Source: Closterium sp. Naga37s-1 (lineage: Eukaryota > Streptophyta > Zygnematophyceae > Desmidiales > Closteriaceae). From it: DNA of 64,000 bases. Positions 9,926 through 22,686 of this stretch are shown one piece after another. The stretch's first letter is position 1. The number at the start of each line of letters is the position of its first letter. The notes under the pieces were generated by a model. That model was not told the DNA's origin, ran no database searches, and saw nothing but the letters and a program-made list of their open reading frames with translations. The stretch lies in assembly GCA_947471745.1 (NCBI GenBank), contig CANJKZ010000423.1, positions 620,001 through 684,000 on the forward strand, read 5' to 3'. Both the position numbers and the translations under genes were made by a program.

Positions 9926-11255
9926 AACAGAAACTATCGAACCCCCTCCCCCCTCACTCCCATCCCACCTAACCTCACCTCTCCCCCGTTCCCCCGTTGT
10001 TCCCTAACCACCCGGCCTATCACCCGCTATTTCCTATTCTGGTTGCATCCAACCAGACAAATTTGGAGTTCGCGGCTGGGCCAAAACTCCAACTCAACTC
10101 AACTCAACTCATATGTTCTGCTTGTGCCAATCAGTGCTTGTGTCCCTTACCACGGCATATGAATGGTGTTAAAATCTTCAGGCAATTCACTAGGCAGTAC
10201 ATAATAGAACCCGAAACTCAGGACTGCTCCTAGTGATGTTAAGCTCGATCAGCCTATGACTGTGAAAATGCTAGTGCATCTTGTAGAATGGGTAGATGTG
10301 CACAAGGTCTTTTATGTTGCCAGGGTTAGAAAGCCCGCTAAGCGTGTATAGTAATCCTAAACAAAGTTTAAATGTAGTGTTGTGTTTGTAGGTGTAGTTG
10401 TCATCTGTGTAGTGGAAACGAGGCTACGGTTATTTGTACCCTAACCCTGAAGCCTAAAGGGCTGAAATTGGCCCTGGACCTGCGAGATTCAGGGTCGTAC
10501 ATGACGGGCCCCCTGATTTGTCCGGGTACCTCAAAACCAAACGACATCCCTGGGTGGGACCAAGAGCAGAGCAGGTGCTTGTCGAGAGGAACGAAGAAAA
10601 GAGCGCCGATGTCGACTTGACAACGCCAGCGCAGAACGAGAAATTTCCTTCCAGCGCAGAATGAGAAATTTCCTTCCAGCGCTGAACGAGAAATTTTCTG
10701 CCAGCGCAGAACGAGAAAGTTTCTGCCAGCGCAGAACGAGAAAATTTCTGTCAATATATTTCACTCGGTAGCGTCGGTAGCGCTCGGTAGCGCTACCGAC
10801 TCGCTAGACGACGCAGGCAGTGCAATATATCATCCAGTGCAGAACAAGGGCATTCGGCAATCCCATGCCACCCAACGCCATCCAACTAGCTGACACATCA
10901 GATACACTAGTTGCAAGAGCCAAACCCCCTATAGTAACAGATTGAACAATAGAGAAAGTTGTTGGTGAAAACAATTAATGTTTATTACAATCTAAAAAGG
11001 AACATCAATGTCCAAATTGCTCCATAGAATTTTACACTCAAAACAATTTTGAGGAAAGAAACATCTAAGAATCGAGCCTGTCATGTTTTAAGGAAAAATA
11101 AAGAACTGAATGAATTGCTTATATACGCAAAAATAATTATCATAATGTTTCCCAACACACGGAATACGCAACCCTTCCGACGTAAACGTCGAATCTTGTT
11201 TCCACCTCCATCCATTTTCGCCTATCTCTTCAAGCACACCTGTGTAAGGAATTTT
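9926..11255. other. Intergenic region with a 25-bp minisatellite
   Basis: No gene recognised. 10625-10750 holds five copies of a 25-bp unit starting CCAGCGCAGAACGAGAAATT. 10765-10800 contains nested copies of GGTAGCGCTC and a palindrome around GGTAGCGCTACC. The right end is the flank of the gypsy LTR. Confidence 0.6.
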
Positions 11256-11568
11256 CTCGCTATTCCTTACTGCGACCGTCAACATCGTGTACAGCAGCAG
11301 CCGTTGTTCGCCCGTTACTGCTAACGGGGCTTCGCCAACTTTGCGCGCACTGTTTCACCAAACCTCGCACTGCTGGAGCAGCCGAGTCGGCCTACGCTTC
11401 GGGACTAGCCCGAACCTCGCGCCAGCGTAGCACTAGCTAGCTCGCACGCACCGCGTTACCGTTTGCACATCTCGCGTATAAGTATTCGCTCATGCCTTCG
11501 CTCATACCTTGTACTCGTTGAACATTCTAGTGCAATCCTCGCTACCTCGATTCTTTGCACCCGTAACA
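11256..11568 (+). repeat. 5' LTR of the gypsy element
   Basis: It matches the split 3' LTR over exactly 313 bp and ends CCCGTAACA. The sequence just after it, TGGTATTCAAAG, resembles a tRNA-Met-type primer binding site. Confidence 0.85.
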
Positions 11569-11753
11569 CTTGGTATTCAAAGCCACTTTCCTTTTCGGAC
11601 CGCGCATCTCCGCACCCCATAAAATCAACTTTTTATTTTTCACTCGAAGGGACTCACGCCCCTTAGCACCTAGGAGCAGCTGTCCTCGCGTTCTCTCGTA
11701 AACGCGTGCAGCCACGACTGCGCCTAGACTAAGCTGAGCCGACGCCCTTCGAC

Positions 11754-12923
11754 ATGGCCGAACACATTGACGTCACGAGTCTCACGCAGGAGCGTTTGAA
11801 CGAACTGCTGCAGCAACTCCGCGAAAGCTCTGAAGAAATCGCGGCGCTGACGGCGGAACGCACATCCCTGCAGAATGACGTCGCGCGAGCACAGCAAGCA
11901 CAATCACAAGCACTTGGCACTCCGGGACAACCTGCCCTACAAGCATCGCAGCACGGAACTGTGGGGCAACCCGCGAGCGCGGCGAGTGATGGCGTCGTCC
12001 GCAATGACGGAGACGACGAACACGGCACGACACACCCCGAAGCGACGAATGCAGCCAGGAGTCAACCCCGCGTCACGATTTCTGTGCCGGCCGGCGAATC
12101 AACACTGCCGTCGCCGATGCCACTGAAGCCGCAGCGTCCGCCATGCTTTGACCCGAGTCAACGGGGTGGTCCTACCGTTCAGGCGTGGTTGTTCACGTTG
12201 AACGTTTTCTTCGACGCCAACTACGTCTCGGAGGATACGGCGAAGATTCGCTACGCCGTGTCGCTGCTGCGAGGACCCGCCATGGACTGGTGGCGCGTCA
12301 TCGTCACGAAGCTGATGGACTACGCGACTCTATTGACACGGGAAGGACAAACCGGACCCTGGGCGCCGTCGTATTTCGTGGAGGTGCCCCAATATCGCAC
12401 GTGGGACGCGTGGTGCGCAGGTCTGCGCGCTCGGTTTGAGCCAATTGCGGCTTCGGTCGCGGCGCGTCAGAAGCTCCGCACTTGGCGCCAACTCGGTTCC
12501 GTCCAAGACTACACTAGCGGGTTCCTGGCGCTGTGTGAGCAAGTGGGCTACATGCACGAAAGCGAGCGCATCGACCGCTACATCGGCGGCCTGAAGCATG
12601 ACATTGCCCAAGAAATTCAGCTCCGCGGCGTCACCGACTTCCAGGAAATTCTCGCCATGGCGGAGAAGCTCGACTTCTTTCGCCGACCGAGACCGGGATC
12701 CTACGGAAGCAGCAGCAACTGGGGACATCGATCTCGTGGGACGAACGAGGGCGCCACGATACGTGCCGTCGCCGCGAATGCCGCTGCCGCACCGTTTAAA
12801 GGGCGCTGCTTCGCGTGCAATCGGCCGGGACACCGCAAGAGCGAATGCCCAGAAAACGCTAAGGGAAAGGGGGAAGCTGAGCAGCAGAAACAGACCAAGC
12901 AGCAGGGAAACGCTGGGAGTTAG
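11754..12923 (+). CDS. Gypsy Gag polyprotein
   Basis: An intact 389-residue frame starting at ATG 11754 makes the capsid and nucleocapsid precursor that packages element RNA. A Leu/Gln-rich coiled-coil-like N-terminus comes first, then the retrotransposon gag core (about residues 130-280, including the block around WRQLGSVQDYTSGFLAL). A CCHC zinc knuckle, CFACNRPGHRKSEC, lies near residue 350. The frame ends at TAG 12921. The copia insertion starts 71 bp later and separates it from pol. Confidence 0.9.
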   Translation: MAEHIDVTSLTQERLNELLQQLRESSEEIAALTAERTSLQNDVARAQQAQSQALGTPGQPALQASQHGTVGQPASAASDGVVRNDGDDEHGTTHPEATNAARSQPRVTISVPAGESTLPSPMPLKPQRPPCFDPSQRGGPTVQAWLFTLNVFFDANYVSEDTAKIRYAVSLLRGPAMDWWRVIVTKLMDYATLLTREGQTGPWAPSYFVEVPQYRTWDAWCAGLRARFEPIAASVAARQKLRTWRQLGSVQDYTSGFLALCEQVGYMHESERIDRYIGGLKHDIAQEIQLRGVTDFQEILAMAEKLDFFRRPRPGSYGSSSNWGHRSRGTNEGATIRAVAANAAAAPFKGRCFACNRPGHRKSECPENAKGKGEAEQQKQTKQQGNAGS

Positions 12924-12994
12924 TAGCAGACGGGCCCTCTACTGACAGGTCACGCCGCTCGCCCGACCCAACCGACCCTCACCGAGTGATTGTG

Positions 12995-13123
12995 TGTCAG
13001 AATGAGTGAGGAATGATTGAACTAACAGCATTGGGAGTACAAGTAGGAAAACCTAGAATGTTGTACCCCCTAAGGCTAAACCCACTATAGCCTACAGAAT
13101 AGAAACATACATAATGTTTGACA
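12995..13123 (-). repeat. 3' LTR of copia element 1
   Basis: 129 bp with TGTCAG and TTTGACA ends on the plus strand, nearly identical to 20050-20178. Confidence 0.9.
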
Positions 13124-13355
13124 CACCCCCATAGGCTAAGTGGGAGACAACCAGATGGTCACAAGTCCAGTTCACAGCAAAGCAAAGCACAGCTCAGGGT
13201 GGATCTCAAGGATACCACACAAATTCCGAGCACAAGCAACAGTCACAAGACCAGTTCAAATGCAGTTTGATAATACAACAAGAAATACAGTTATCACAAC
13301 CTAGCAAGTGTAAACATGCAGGTAGACATATATAAGGATCACAGTACAAGCAGAG

Positions 13356-16300
13356 TCAAGAAGTAAGCAAGTGAGGCACAGTAGGCACAAGGCCTAGAAC
13401 AGTACAGAAACGCTGATGATCACAAGGCTGAAGCGCCTTGGTGAACACATCAGCAGTGTTGGCCCGAGTGGCCACGTAAGCAAGACGAAGCTGACCACGC
13501 TGCTGCAACTCTCGAGCAAGGAAGTAGCGCAGAGCGATGTGCTTCGTTCTGTGCTCTAGTCTGTGCTCCTGACACAAGGAAATGGCTGCCTTGTTGTCGA
13601 CGTACAGCACTGGAGGAGAACGAGGCGGCTCTCCCAGGTCGGTCAGCAGATAGGTGAGCCAGCGTAACTCCTGTGCAGCCATGGCCCCTGCGTAGATCTC
13701 AGCCTCACAACTGGAGCTGGTAGAAGACGAGCGGGTAGACCGCCAAGAAACAGAGCCGGAGCCAAGGCTGAAGGTGTAACCCTGTGACGACCGCTGCGTA
13801 GTCAAGTCGTCAGCCCAAGAAGCGTCTGCGTGACCAGTGAGGACAACGTCGCCTCGCCCTCCAAGCACAAGCCCCATGCCCGACGTACTGCACAAGTAGC
13901 GCAACACCCTCTTAGCAGCATCCATGTGCTCCTTCCTGTGTCGGCCAGGAGCGACATAGCGTGCTAGAATGCTAAGATGGTATGCTAGGTCAGGTCGAGT
14001 GCAGGTCATCAGGTACATGAGGCAGCCCACAAGCTCTGGATATGGGCCACTCGGCTCTACGGACTCGTCCGAAGGTGGAGCTGAGAGCGAATGACCGGTA
14101 GGCAGAGGAGTGGACTGTGGCGAGGAGTACGTGAAGCGGAACCGCTGAAGGACCTGCTGCACCATGTGTGACTGAGTCAAGGTGATGGTGCGCTGTGCTC
14201 TGTCCCGGGTGATCCGCAAGCCAAGATAGCTTGTCAGCTCACCCAGGTCTGTGCACGTGTGTCTCTTCTGCAGTTCCGACTTCCCGTGGGCGAGTGCCTC
14301 AGTGTCAGCAGTAGCAAAGACCAAGTCGTCTACGTACACTAGAACGTAGAACGGCGGCAGAGTGATGTCGGTGCGTAGAAACAGCGACGGGTCAGCAGTA
14401 GAAGGAGCAAACCCAAGAGCAGCAAGAGTCGTCCTCAGTGTGTCGTGCCACTCACGGGGTGCCTGGCGGAGACCGTAGACTGGCCGCCGGAGGCTCCACT
14501 GGGTACCAGGAGGAAACGACCCAGTGAAGCCAGGTGGGCGGCGCAGCCAGATCTCCTCGTGCAGGCTGCCCTGTAGGAAAGCAGTGCTGAAGTCAAGAGA
14601 GTGGAGCCCGTAGTCACGCTGAGCAGCAACGTGCAGCAGAACCCGAAGAGTGGTCATCTTCGGGGTAGGGGAGAAGGTCTGGAAGAAGTCAACTCCCTCA
14701 CGCTGACTGAAGCCTCGTGCAACGTAACGCGCCTTGAAGACAGACGGAGAACCCGGCGGCCGCTTCACCCTGAAAATCCACATGCCACTGACGATGTTCG
14801 CCCCAGGCGGGGGAACCTCGTCGACGTAGGTGCCTGTGGACTTCCAGGAAGCCATCTCTGCGTCCATGGCTGACTGCCACTGAGAGGAGTAGGGACCCTC
14901 TATAGCCTCTGCGTAAGAGCGCGGGGTCGGGATGTCTGGTGCATCCGGGTCTCCCTCAGGGGCAATCAGCATGGACACGAGATGAGGTAAAACAACGGCA
15001 AAGCACTCAAACTCCTCCTGTCTGTCCTCAAGGACGTCCGTGCCAAGAGCACACTCACCCCCGACGGACGGAGGACAGACAGACTCAGACTCAGACTCAG
15101 CAACAAGGCTAGCGGCGTAGTCTAGACGACAGGCGGCAGCAAAGTCAACAAGCTCAGCGACTAGAGCAGACGCAGCAGTGGACTCAAAGGTAGGGTCAGT
15201 GACAACAGTGGCGAGGAAACGCGTGACAGTAGGATTGGCAGCACGAAGGGAGTCAGACTCCGGGTCCGGACCGTCAGGAAGAGAGGACGCAGGAGGAGAC
15301 GGCAGAGGGACACGCTGTGGAGCAGTGGAAGGACGCAGAGTCATATAGTGAGTGCCAGGGACAGGAGGAGGACGCTCACGCGGAACACGACGACCAGCGC
15401 GGACAGCGCGGACAGGCGACTCTGGACGAGACTCAGGCGATGCAGGACGAGACTCAGGCTCACGACGCTCCGTAAGACCTCTAGTCGGCCCAGCGTAAGG
15501 AGAAGGACCAGGAAGCGGAGAGGCAAGCTGTAACTGTGACTGCGACTGGACAGGCGGTGGACTCAGTAGGGGAGGAGTAGGACCAGTAGAGGGCGGGAGG
15601 CCAAGAACCTGCTGAAGGGGCGGAACGTAGTACGGCCGCGGCCGCGCAGCACCTCCTGAACCAGCAGAGACAGCACCAGCACCCTCAGCCCCAGGGTCTC
15701 CAGCTACAACTCCCGCAGCACCACCAGCAGCTCCAGCAGCTCCAGCACCTCCAGCTCCAACCCCCGCAGCAGCTCCAGTCCCAGCAGCTCCAGTACCTCC
15801 AGTACGAGCACCTCCAGGACCAGCGGCTCCAGCAGCTCCAGCACCAGCAGCACCTCCAGCAGCTCCAGCACCAGCAGCACCTCCAGCAGCACCAGCACCA
15901 GCAGCACCTCCAGCAGCTCCAGCACCAGCAGCACCTCCAGCAGTACCACCAGCAGCTCCTGCACCAGCAGCACCAGCTCCAGTTGAACCCCCAGTCCCAG
16001 CAGCTCCTGTACCGCCTGTACGAGCACCTCCAGAACCAGAGGGTCCAGCACCTCCAGCAGTACCAGGGCCTCCAGCGGGCGGCACCTCAGCGCTAGGAGC
16101 GCCGCTCCGGAGGCTGCAGCGCCGCGCGTACCACTCACGCAGCCGCTGTGGGGAGGGAGGCTCCGGCTGCGACACGGTACCCGCAGCACCACCAGCTCCA
16201 ACTCCGGCAGAACCCCCAGTGCCAGCAGCCCCACGCCGGAGGCTGCAACGCTGAGAGTACCACTCACGCAGCTGCTGTGAAGAGGGAGCGCCACCAGGCG

Positions 16301-19300
16301 CAGCACGGTCAGTCTCAGAACCCCCAGTCTCAGCTCCCCCAGGCTCAGCACCCCCAGTCTCAGCACCCCCAGGCTCAGCACCCCCAGTCTCAGCACCCCC
16401 AGGCTCAGCACCCCCAGCCTCAGCACCCCCAGGCTCAGCACCCCCAGTCTCAGCACCCCCAGGCTCAGTACCCCTCGTAGGACCAGAGTCGACAGCTACC
16501 TCGACAGGCTCAACCGGGTCTACCTGGGAAACACCTGAGGGAGCAGGACCCTGGGGAGGGAGGGGGTCTACCGTAGGGACACCTGGGGTGAGGAAGAGCG
16601 GCGGGGGGGAAGCGGGGCAGTGCGGTAGGGGAAAAGACGGTAAAAGGGTACCGACTCGTCAAAAGTGACGTCCTGAGAGGCGAAGACACGGCGCGAGGTG
16701 GGGTGGTAAAACTGCCAGCCAGGCGCGTCAGTGGGGAAGCCAAGGAAGACACAGGGAACAGCGCGGGCGGAGAGCTTGTCCGCGGACGTATCGCGGACAA
16801 AAGCACGAGATCCCCAGACCCGGAACACCGACGCATCGCCAACCTCTCCCGTCCAACGCAGTGTCGGCGAGGTCTCCGGAACGGAGACACGGGGCCAGAG
16901 GTTGAGCTGATGCGCAGCGTATCGAACCGCAAACGGCCACAGAAAATGGGGGGCAGCCGCATGGATCAGGGAGGTACGAGCAACCTCCATGACTAAGCCA
17001 ATGCGGCGCTCAGCAACCCCATTTTGCTGAGGAGAGGCCGGAAGCGTGAACGACTGCTCAATGCCCTCCCCCTAACAGAAGGCCCTCAAGAGGTCGGAGG
17101 AAAACTGACCACCTCTGTCAGAGTGCAGACGCAGGACAGGAAAGTCCGTGTGGAAGCGCTTGTGCAGCTGGAGACGACTGCTGCGGATCCAAGGGATCAA
17201 AACATCAGGGACTTCACCCTTGGTGCGCAAGGGGAAGACCATGGTGTAACGCGTGTAGTCGTCAACCACCAGCAGGAAGTAGCGCTCGCCGCCCTGTCCA
17301 CGGACGCGGGCTGGGCCCCACACGTCCAGGTGGAGAGTCTGCAGGGGAGCCTCTGTCGGGGGGAACGAGGAGGAGTGAGGAGCGGCGCGCTGCTGCCCCT
17401 CGACACAGGGAAGGCAGGGAGGGGCAGGGGAGGGTGGCAGGGGAGGCAGAACCCTGGGAAGACCAGAGACAAGGTACCGGGAGTGCATGCCACGAAGGCG
17501 CTGCACTGACGGGTGGCCAAGGCGGTGGTGCCAGAGGACGGTCTCGTGCGACAGGGTGCGACACGAGCAGGGGGCCGATAGCTGACCTGACGCAGACGCA
17601 GACGCAGCTACCTGAGGGGACTCAGTGGTCAGTGTGTACAGGTCCGACCCCGGCTGCCGAGTGAAGGTAGCCAGGTGGCGACCCGTCCGAGCACACGTGC
17701 AGTGGGTCACACGCTCATGGGTAGGGGTGAACTGGTGGACACCCCCGTCCTGGAGAGCAGAGCCCGCCACCAAGTTCGTAGAGAACGAGGGGAGGTAGAG
17801 ACCTGACAGGGTGCCGGACGGGACCGCAGGACAAGGGAGGACAGTGGAAGAGGTCGCAAGGACCGGGCCCCCAGAGGGGTCAGCCAGGGAGACAGCAACA
17901 GGCCGAGCTAGCTGCTCAAGGACAGTGCGGTCACGAAAGAAGCAGCAGGAAGCACCCGAGTCCAGTGTGAAGGTGTGCAGTGCCTCAGTAGACGCAGTAC
18001 CAGCAGGCGTAGACGCACGAGCACCTGGAGCAGCAGACTCACTAGCACCTAGAGCAGCAGTCTCACCAGGACCTAGGGCAGCAGACGCACTAGCACCTAG
18101 AGCGGCAGCCTCACTGGTCTCAATACCCGGGTCGGGCGGTACACTCAGGTAACAGTCACCCTCAACACTAACAGTCAATTCATACATGGCACCAAGAATA
18201 GCATCAAAATCAAGAGCAAAGATATCAATGTTCTTTTTCAATAGATCAGCCTAGCGGGGCAGCTCAGAGGCGTCAGGAAACTGCTCGCGCCAGGCGTCGT
18301 CAAGACGAAAGAAGCAGCGCTGCGCCGTGTGGAACCTCCCACAGGTCTGGCCAGTGCGGTCACCTGTGCGGAGGACGTACGGGCAGCTACCTCCACCCCC
18401 AGACCCCCCACGCTGAGAGTACCACTCACGGAGCTGCTGGGGCGACGGGGTCTCGCTGGGACGCTCCTGCTGCTGCCTCTGACCACTGCCGAACCCCCCG
18501 CGCTGCACCGCTCCACCGCGCCCGCCACCAGCTCCACTGCCGCCACCACTGCCACCACCACCCCCGCCACCCCCACCACCGCCGCCGCCACTACCCCCGC
18601 CTCCACCACTGACCCCCCCACCACCAGCACCACTCCCACCACCGCCACCACCCCCGCCCCCTCCACCCCTTCCACCACCGCCGCCCCCGCCGCCACCTCC
18701 GCCTCCCTTGCCCCCTTTGCCCCTGCCGCCCTTGCACCTCCAACTAGGAGCAGACGCAGCCCCGACCTCCTCAGCACCGAGGTAGTCGACAGCAGCAGCA
18801 GATGCAATGGAGGGGAGAAGGGGGGAGGGGGAACATCCCTCAAAGAAGGGAGTGCGAGGGTCGCCACGAGAGGCACCTACAGCTACAATGCTAGTCTCAG
18901 CTGCAAGGAGTTCCTTCTCGAGCAGGTCGACAGTGAGGTCGGTGGGGGAGAGGGCGAGAAAGTGGTCCCTGACAGCGCGAAGAGAGTCAGGGAGGCGAGT
19001 GACTAGGTGGTAGAGTGTGAGGTACATCGGGGGAGGGTTCTTGGCAAGGAAATCAGGAGGAAGCGCGGCACGGTAGCGGAGATCACTAGAACGGAGGTGA
19101 GTGATAAGGTCAGCTACAGTGGCAAAGGCGGACAGATCGGGGAAGAGATAGGGCAGTGAGAGACGGCCTATCGCAGCAGTAGCAGGGGAGGAGTAGCGCG
19201 CAACTACAGCATTGTACAGCTCCTGAGCGGTCTTAAGCTGGCCAAAATGCTCGCGCTCATCTAACGGCAGGTTGCTGCGAACGGCTAGGCGAGCGTGAGC

Positions 19301-19498
19301 GTCACGGGTCTGCCACTATGAGCGAGCCGTACTGTCAGCAGTAGCAGCAGGTGCGGGAGCTACACCGGACGTGTGGTCAAATAGGGAAACATCGTCCTTA
19401 GCAGTGATCTGGAGGAAAAGGTGCAGGTCATCGAGCCAGACGTCAAACTTAATCGGACGGCCCTCGGCGTCAAAAGTGAGAACGGTAGGACTGGCCAT
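13356..19498 (-). pseudogene. Copia element 1 Gag-Pol, degenerate
   Basis: Gag starts at 19498 (MASPTVLTFDAEGRPIKFDV) and meets TAG at 19316, where sister copies have CAG (Gln). After a Gly-rich region comes a variant zinc knuckle, C-x13-C-x3-H-x4-C (about 18310-18400), then TAG near 18251. Protease-integrase follows at 18241-17072, with LHSDRGGQFSSD and another stop, continuing at 16990 with the GVAERRIG Glu region. A repetitive Ala/Gly linker precedes RT (YVDD at about 14335) and RNase H ending DVFTKAL. The last frame, 16175-13356, is open for 939 residues. At least three lesions make the polyprotein non-functional. Confidence 0.9.
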
Positions 19499-20049
19499 AG
19501 TGGCAGTAGCAGCAGTAGGAACAGTAGTAGCAGTAGCAGTAGTAACAGCAGGAGCAGGTGCAGCAGTTGCTGCAGGTGGTGTACAATAGGGCAGTGCGGC
19601 TCGGTCAGGGCGGCGCGACTCGGGCAGGGAGGGTGGGCCGGCGCGCGGTCTGTGGCTGTGTGAGGCGGCGGCCTACGTGCGGGCGGCGGCCTACGTGCGG
19701 GCGGTGGCCTACGTACGGGCGGCGGCCTACGAGCGCGAGGCGGCGGCGCGCGCCGGTCGACGGGCAGCTCGCGGGCTGTGCTAGGGGCCGCGCGAGGCCA
19801 GGGCGGGCTGCTCGTGGGCGGCGTCGACTGCGCGGGCGGCTAGAGGGGCGCGCGCACGAGAAACGGGCCGCGCGCGGGCGGCTAGCGGGCTGCGCACGAG
19901 CAGCGTGAGAGGGAGGGCACGCGAGGGCGCACTAGTAAAGAGGCGCACGAGGGCGCGAGGAAGGTAGGGCGCACGAGGGCGCTTCTAGCGGAACGGTGGG
20001 CCCTTAGGAACAAGCGGTCCTAGGTTCCTAACCTAGGCTCGTAATACCA

Positions 20050-20178
20050 TGTCAGAATGAGTGAGGAATGATTGAACTAACAGCATTGGGAGTACAAGTA
20101 GGAAAACCTAGAATGTTGTACCCCCTAAGGCTAAACCCACTATAGCCTACAGAATAGAAACATATATAATGTTTGACT
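20050..20178 (-). repeat. 5' LTR of copia element 1
   Basis: 129 bp; the minus-strand 5' LTR, followed by TGGTATTACGAG. Its outermost base is T where the other LTR has A. Confidence 0.9.
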
Positions 20179-20183
20179 TTGTG

Positions 20184-21211
20184 CCGGTTCACGCAATCGA
20201 CCACACCCGGCCGAATAAGGAGGGTACCACGGTAGACAGCCCCATACTGGTTAGTGGGAAACTTGGGACAGACTTTGTTAAAATATTCGTGGACGGGAGA
20301 GCCAGCCACAACCTGATCAACACCGCCACCGCACGGAAACTGCGACTGCCACTGGACAGATGTTTACCTGAGATCGACGCAAGACTAGTTGACGGCACGC
20401 CACTGGCGATACGGGAACGTGTGGACCGAGTTCGGATTCGATGCGGGGGTAACTTCACATTTAGTGAGGAAATGCTCGCGACAACCCTCGACAGAACCGA
20501 CATTTTACTCGGCCGTGATTGGCTGCGACGACACAATCCGCGAATCGACTGGACGACGGGTGACTGCACCGTGCGAGTGAACGGTAACAACATCGCCTTA
20601 CCTCGCTGGGGCTCGCCTGAGTCTTCGTCGGTGCGTGTCAACGCAATCACGATGAAACGCGCCGTAGCGGCAGGAGCTGACGTGTATGCGGTCGACATTC
20701 GGGAAGCCGAGGCAGCAGACAAAGGGGGGGGTTTGCAGAAACTGCTAGCCGACGTACCGGATGACTTGGCATCACTCCTGAAGCAGTACAGTGGGTTTTT
20801 TCCGGACGATCTGCCGACAGGACTGCCACCTCAGCGACCGCACGACCACAGGATAGAGTTAGAACCGGGGGCACAGCCGACAGTATAGCGACAGTTCCGA
20901 CTGACCCAACCCGAACTGGACGAACCGAGGAAATAGCTGGATTACCTGCTCGAGAAGGAGCTCATTCGCCCAAGTTCGTCACCTTTCGCAGCACCGATAC
21001 TGTTCACACCGAAGAAGGACGGGGGTTTTCGCATGTGCATCGACTACCGCGCACTGAACAGGGTTACCATCAAGTCCCGTTACCCCATCCCGCGAGCCGA
21101 CGAACTAATCGACCAACTGCGCACAGCCCGGGTTTTCTCGAAAATCGACCTTCGAGGAGGCTACCACCAAATCCGAGTCAACCCACCCGACTGCCCGAAA
21201 ACAGCCTTCCG
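20184..21211 (+). pseudogene. Gypsy Pol, part 1: protease and start of RT
   Basis: The protease region has VDGRASHNLI where retropepsins usually have a D-S/T-G-A motif, so the catalytic site looks altered. ILLGRDWLRRHNPRIDW follows. RT begins at about 20940 with [19 protein letters not shown] and [16 protein letters not shown] codons interrupt at 20886 and 20934. The reading frame is cut at TTCCG by the short LTR element and resumes in phase at 22687. Confidence 0.9.
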
Positions 21212-22681
21212 TGTCGAAAGTCTAGGCAAGAATCAGAAACAGGAAAGAGGGGTTTTCACTAGCAGCAGTTGAGATACATATAGGAAACCCTGATTGGGTT
21301 GTACTCGCTATAGAGTACCCCACCGCAGGCTAGACAAACATCGACATTCTGACACACCCCCATAGTCAAAGTGGGGTACAATCAACACAACAAGCAGGCA
21401 GTGCAATAGTTCACAAGGATAAGCAAAGCTAGAGGCTATCACAGAGGGCAAGTGAGGAGGAGGAGAAACTATGGAGGACGAGAAGATGAGAGGCGACGAC
21501 TGAAGCTGCAGACACACGGGCAACAGGAGTGCGCAGCACTGACGCTACCAGGCTAAACCCGGGCTACACGGCGACAGGCGCAGCTGGCTCACTGTGCTCC
21601 CAGGAGTGCTCACACTGTGGCTACCAGGCGCAGAGCCCCTACACGGCCACAGGGGGTCGTGGCTCTCTGGACTTCAGGCGCTGCGGACGACAAGTCGGCT
21701 ACCTCCGGTCAACCTCCCCCAACTGTCCCACACCCCTTTCACACACCCCCTGCTGAACCACTAGCACCGCTCACACGCCACCCCCCTCGTACCACTCCGA
21801 CGGCTCCAACACATCCACCCCCCTCAGTGGCAGCTGCAGCAGTGGGAGACGGAGGAGGAGGAGGAGCAGGGGACGGCTCACACACACGGCACCCCCATAC
21901 TCTCCACCCCCAAACCCTAACACAGGAGTGCGGTCAGAAGCTCGGGGGACGGCGTGCGGCACTGGGGCAGACGGTACGGGCCGCTCACGGGCCTGGCGCA
22001 GGCCGGACGAACCGCGCGCGGGCTGCCTGAGCCGTGCGCGGGCCTGGCGCAGCCCGTACGGGCCGCGCGCGTGTCTGGCGCAGGCCGTACGGGCCGCGCG
22101 CGGGCCTGGCGCAGCCCGTACGGGCCGCGCGCGGGCCTAGCGCAGGCCGTACGGGCCGCGCGCGGGCCTGGCGCAGGCCGTACGGGCCGCGCGCGGACTG
22201 TACGGGCCGCGCGCGGGCTTGGCGCAGGTCGCGCGGGCCGCTACGGGCGACGGGGGGCGACGCGCGGGTCCCCGGGGGCGCTGCGGCGGGCGACGGGGGG
22301 CGACGCGCGGATCGACGAGGCAGAAAACCGCCGCGCGCCTCGGGGCGCACGGCGGGCAGAAAACCGCCGCACGCCCCGAGCGCGCGGCGGGATGAAAAAT
22401 ACGCCGTGCACCCAAGCGCGCGGCAAGCAGAACACGTCGCGCGCCCGGGGCGGGCGATAGGCAGGACAGCAGCGGAAGCATTAGGTGGCGGGCCCATCCA
22501 CAGGATCGACCCAGGAGGGTCGACCTGCTCTGATAGCATGTCGAAAGTCTAGGCAAGAATCAGAAACAGGAAAGAGGGGTTTTCACTAGCAGCAGTTGAG
22601 ATACATATAGGAAACCCTAATTGGGTTGTACTCGCTATAGAGTACCCCACTGCAGGCTAGACAAACATCGACATTCTGACA
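21212..22681 (-). mobile_element. Non-autonomous LTR element (TRIM/LARD-like) in gypsy RT
   Basis: 143-bp LTRs (21212-21354 and 22539-22681) differ at two positions, and TTCCG is duplicated on both sides. On the minus strand TGCTATCAGAGC follows the 5' LTR, a slightly mutated initiator-tRNA-Met primer site, and a GGGGGTG tract precedes the 3' LTR. The 1.18-kb interior has no retroviral domain. It contains about six iterations around CGGGCCTGGCGCAGCCCGTA. It is related to the element at 52396-53925. Confidence 0.9.
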
Positions 22682-22686
22682 TTCCG

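Larger units (their letters stand above)
12995..20178 (-). mobile_element. Ty1/copia element 1, inserted in the gypsy element
   Basis: 129-bp LTRs (12995-13123 and 20050-20178) differ at two sites, one of them the terminal base. A 5-bp target duplication, TTGTG, flanks the element (12990-12994 and 20179-20183). Read on the minus strand, the primer binding site TGGTATTACGAG follows the 5' LTR, and a polypurine tract (GGGGGTG) precedes the 3' LTR. It carries a complete but mutated copia gag-pol. The G-rich gag and Ala/Gly-rich linkers are typical of its relatives at 41258-51041. Confidence 0.95.

Noticed and set aside
15704..16480. Long Leu/Val-rich or Gln/Pro-rich frames opposite the copia linkers
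   Set aside because: These are antisense or shifted readings of the repetitive Ala/Gly/Pro linker.
18329..19006. Thr/Pro-rich plus-strand frames across copia gag (also 44853-45401 and 48500-49549)
   Set aside because: They are complements of the Gly-rich gag spacer, with no independent features.
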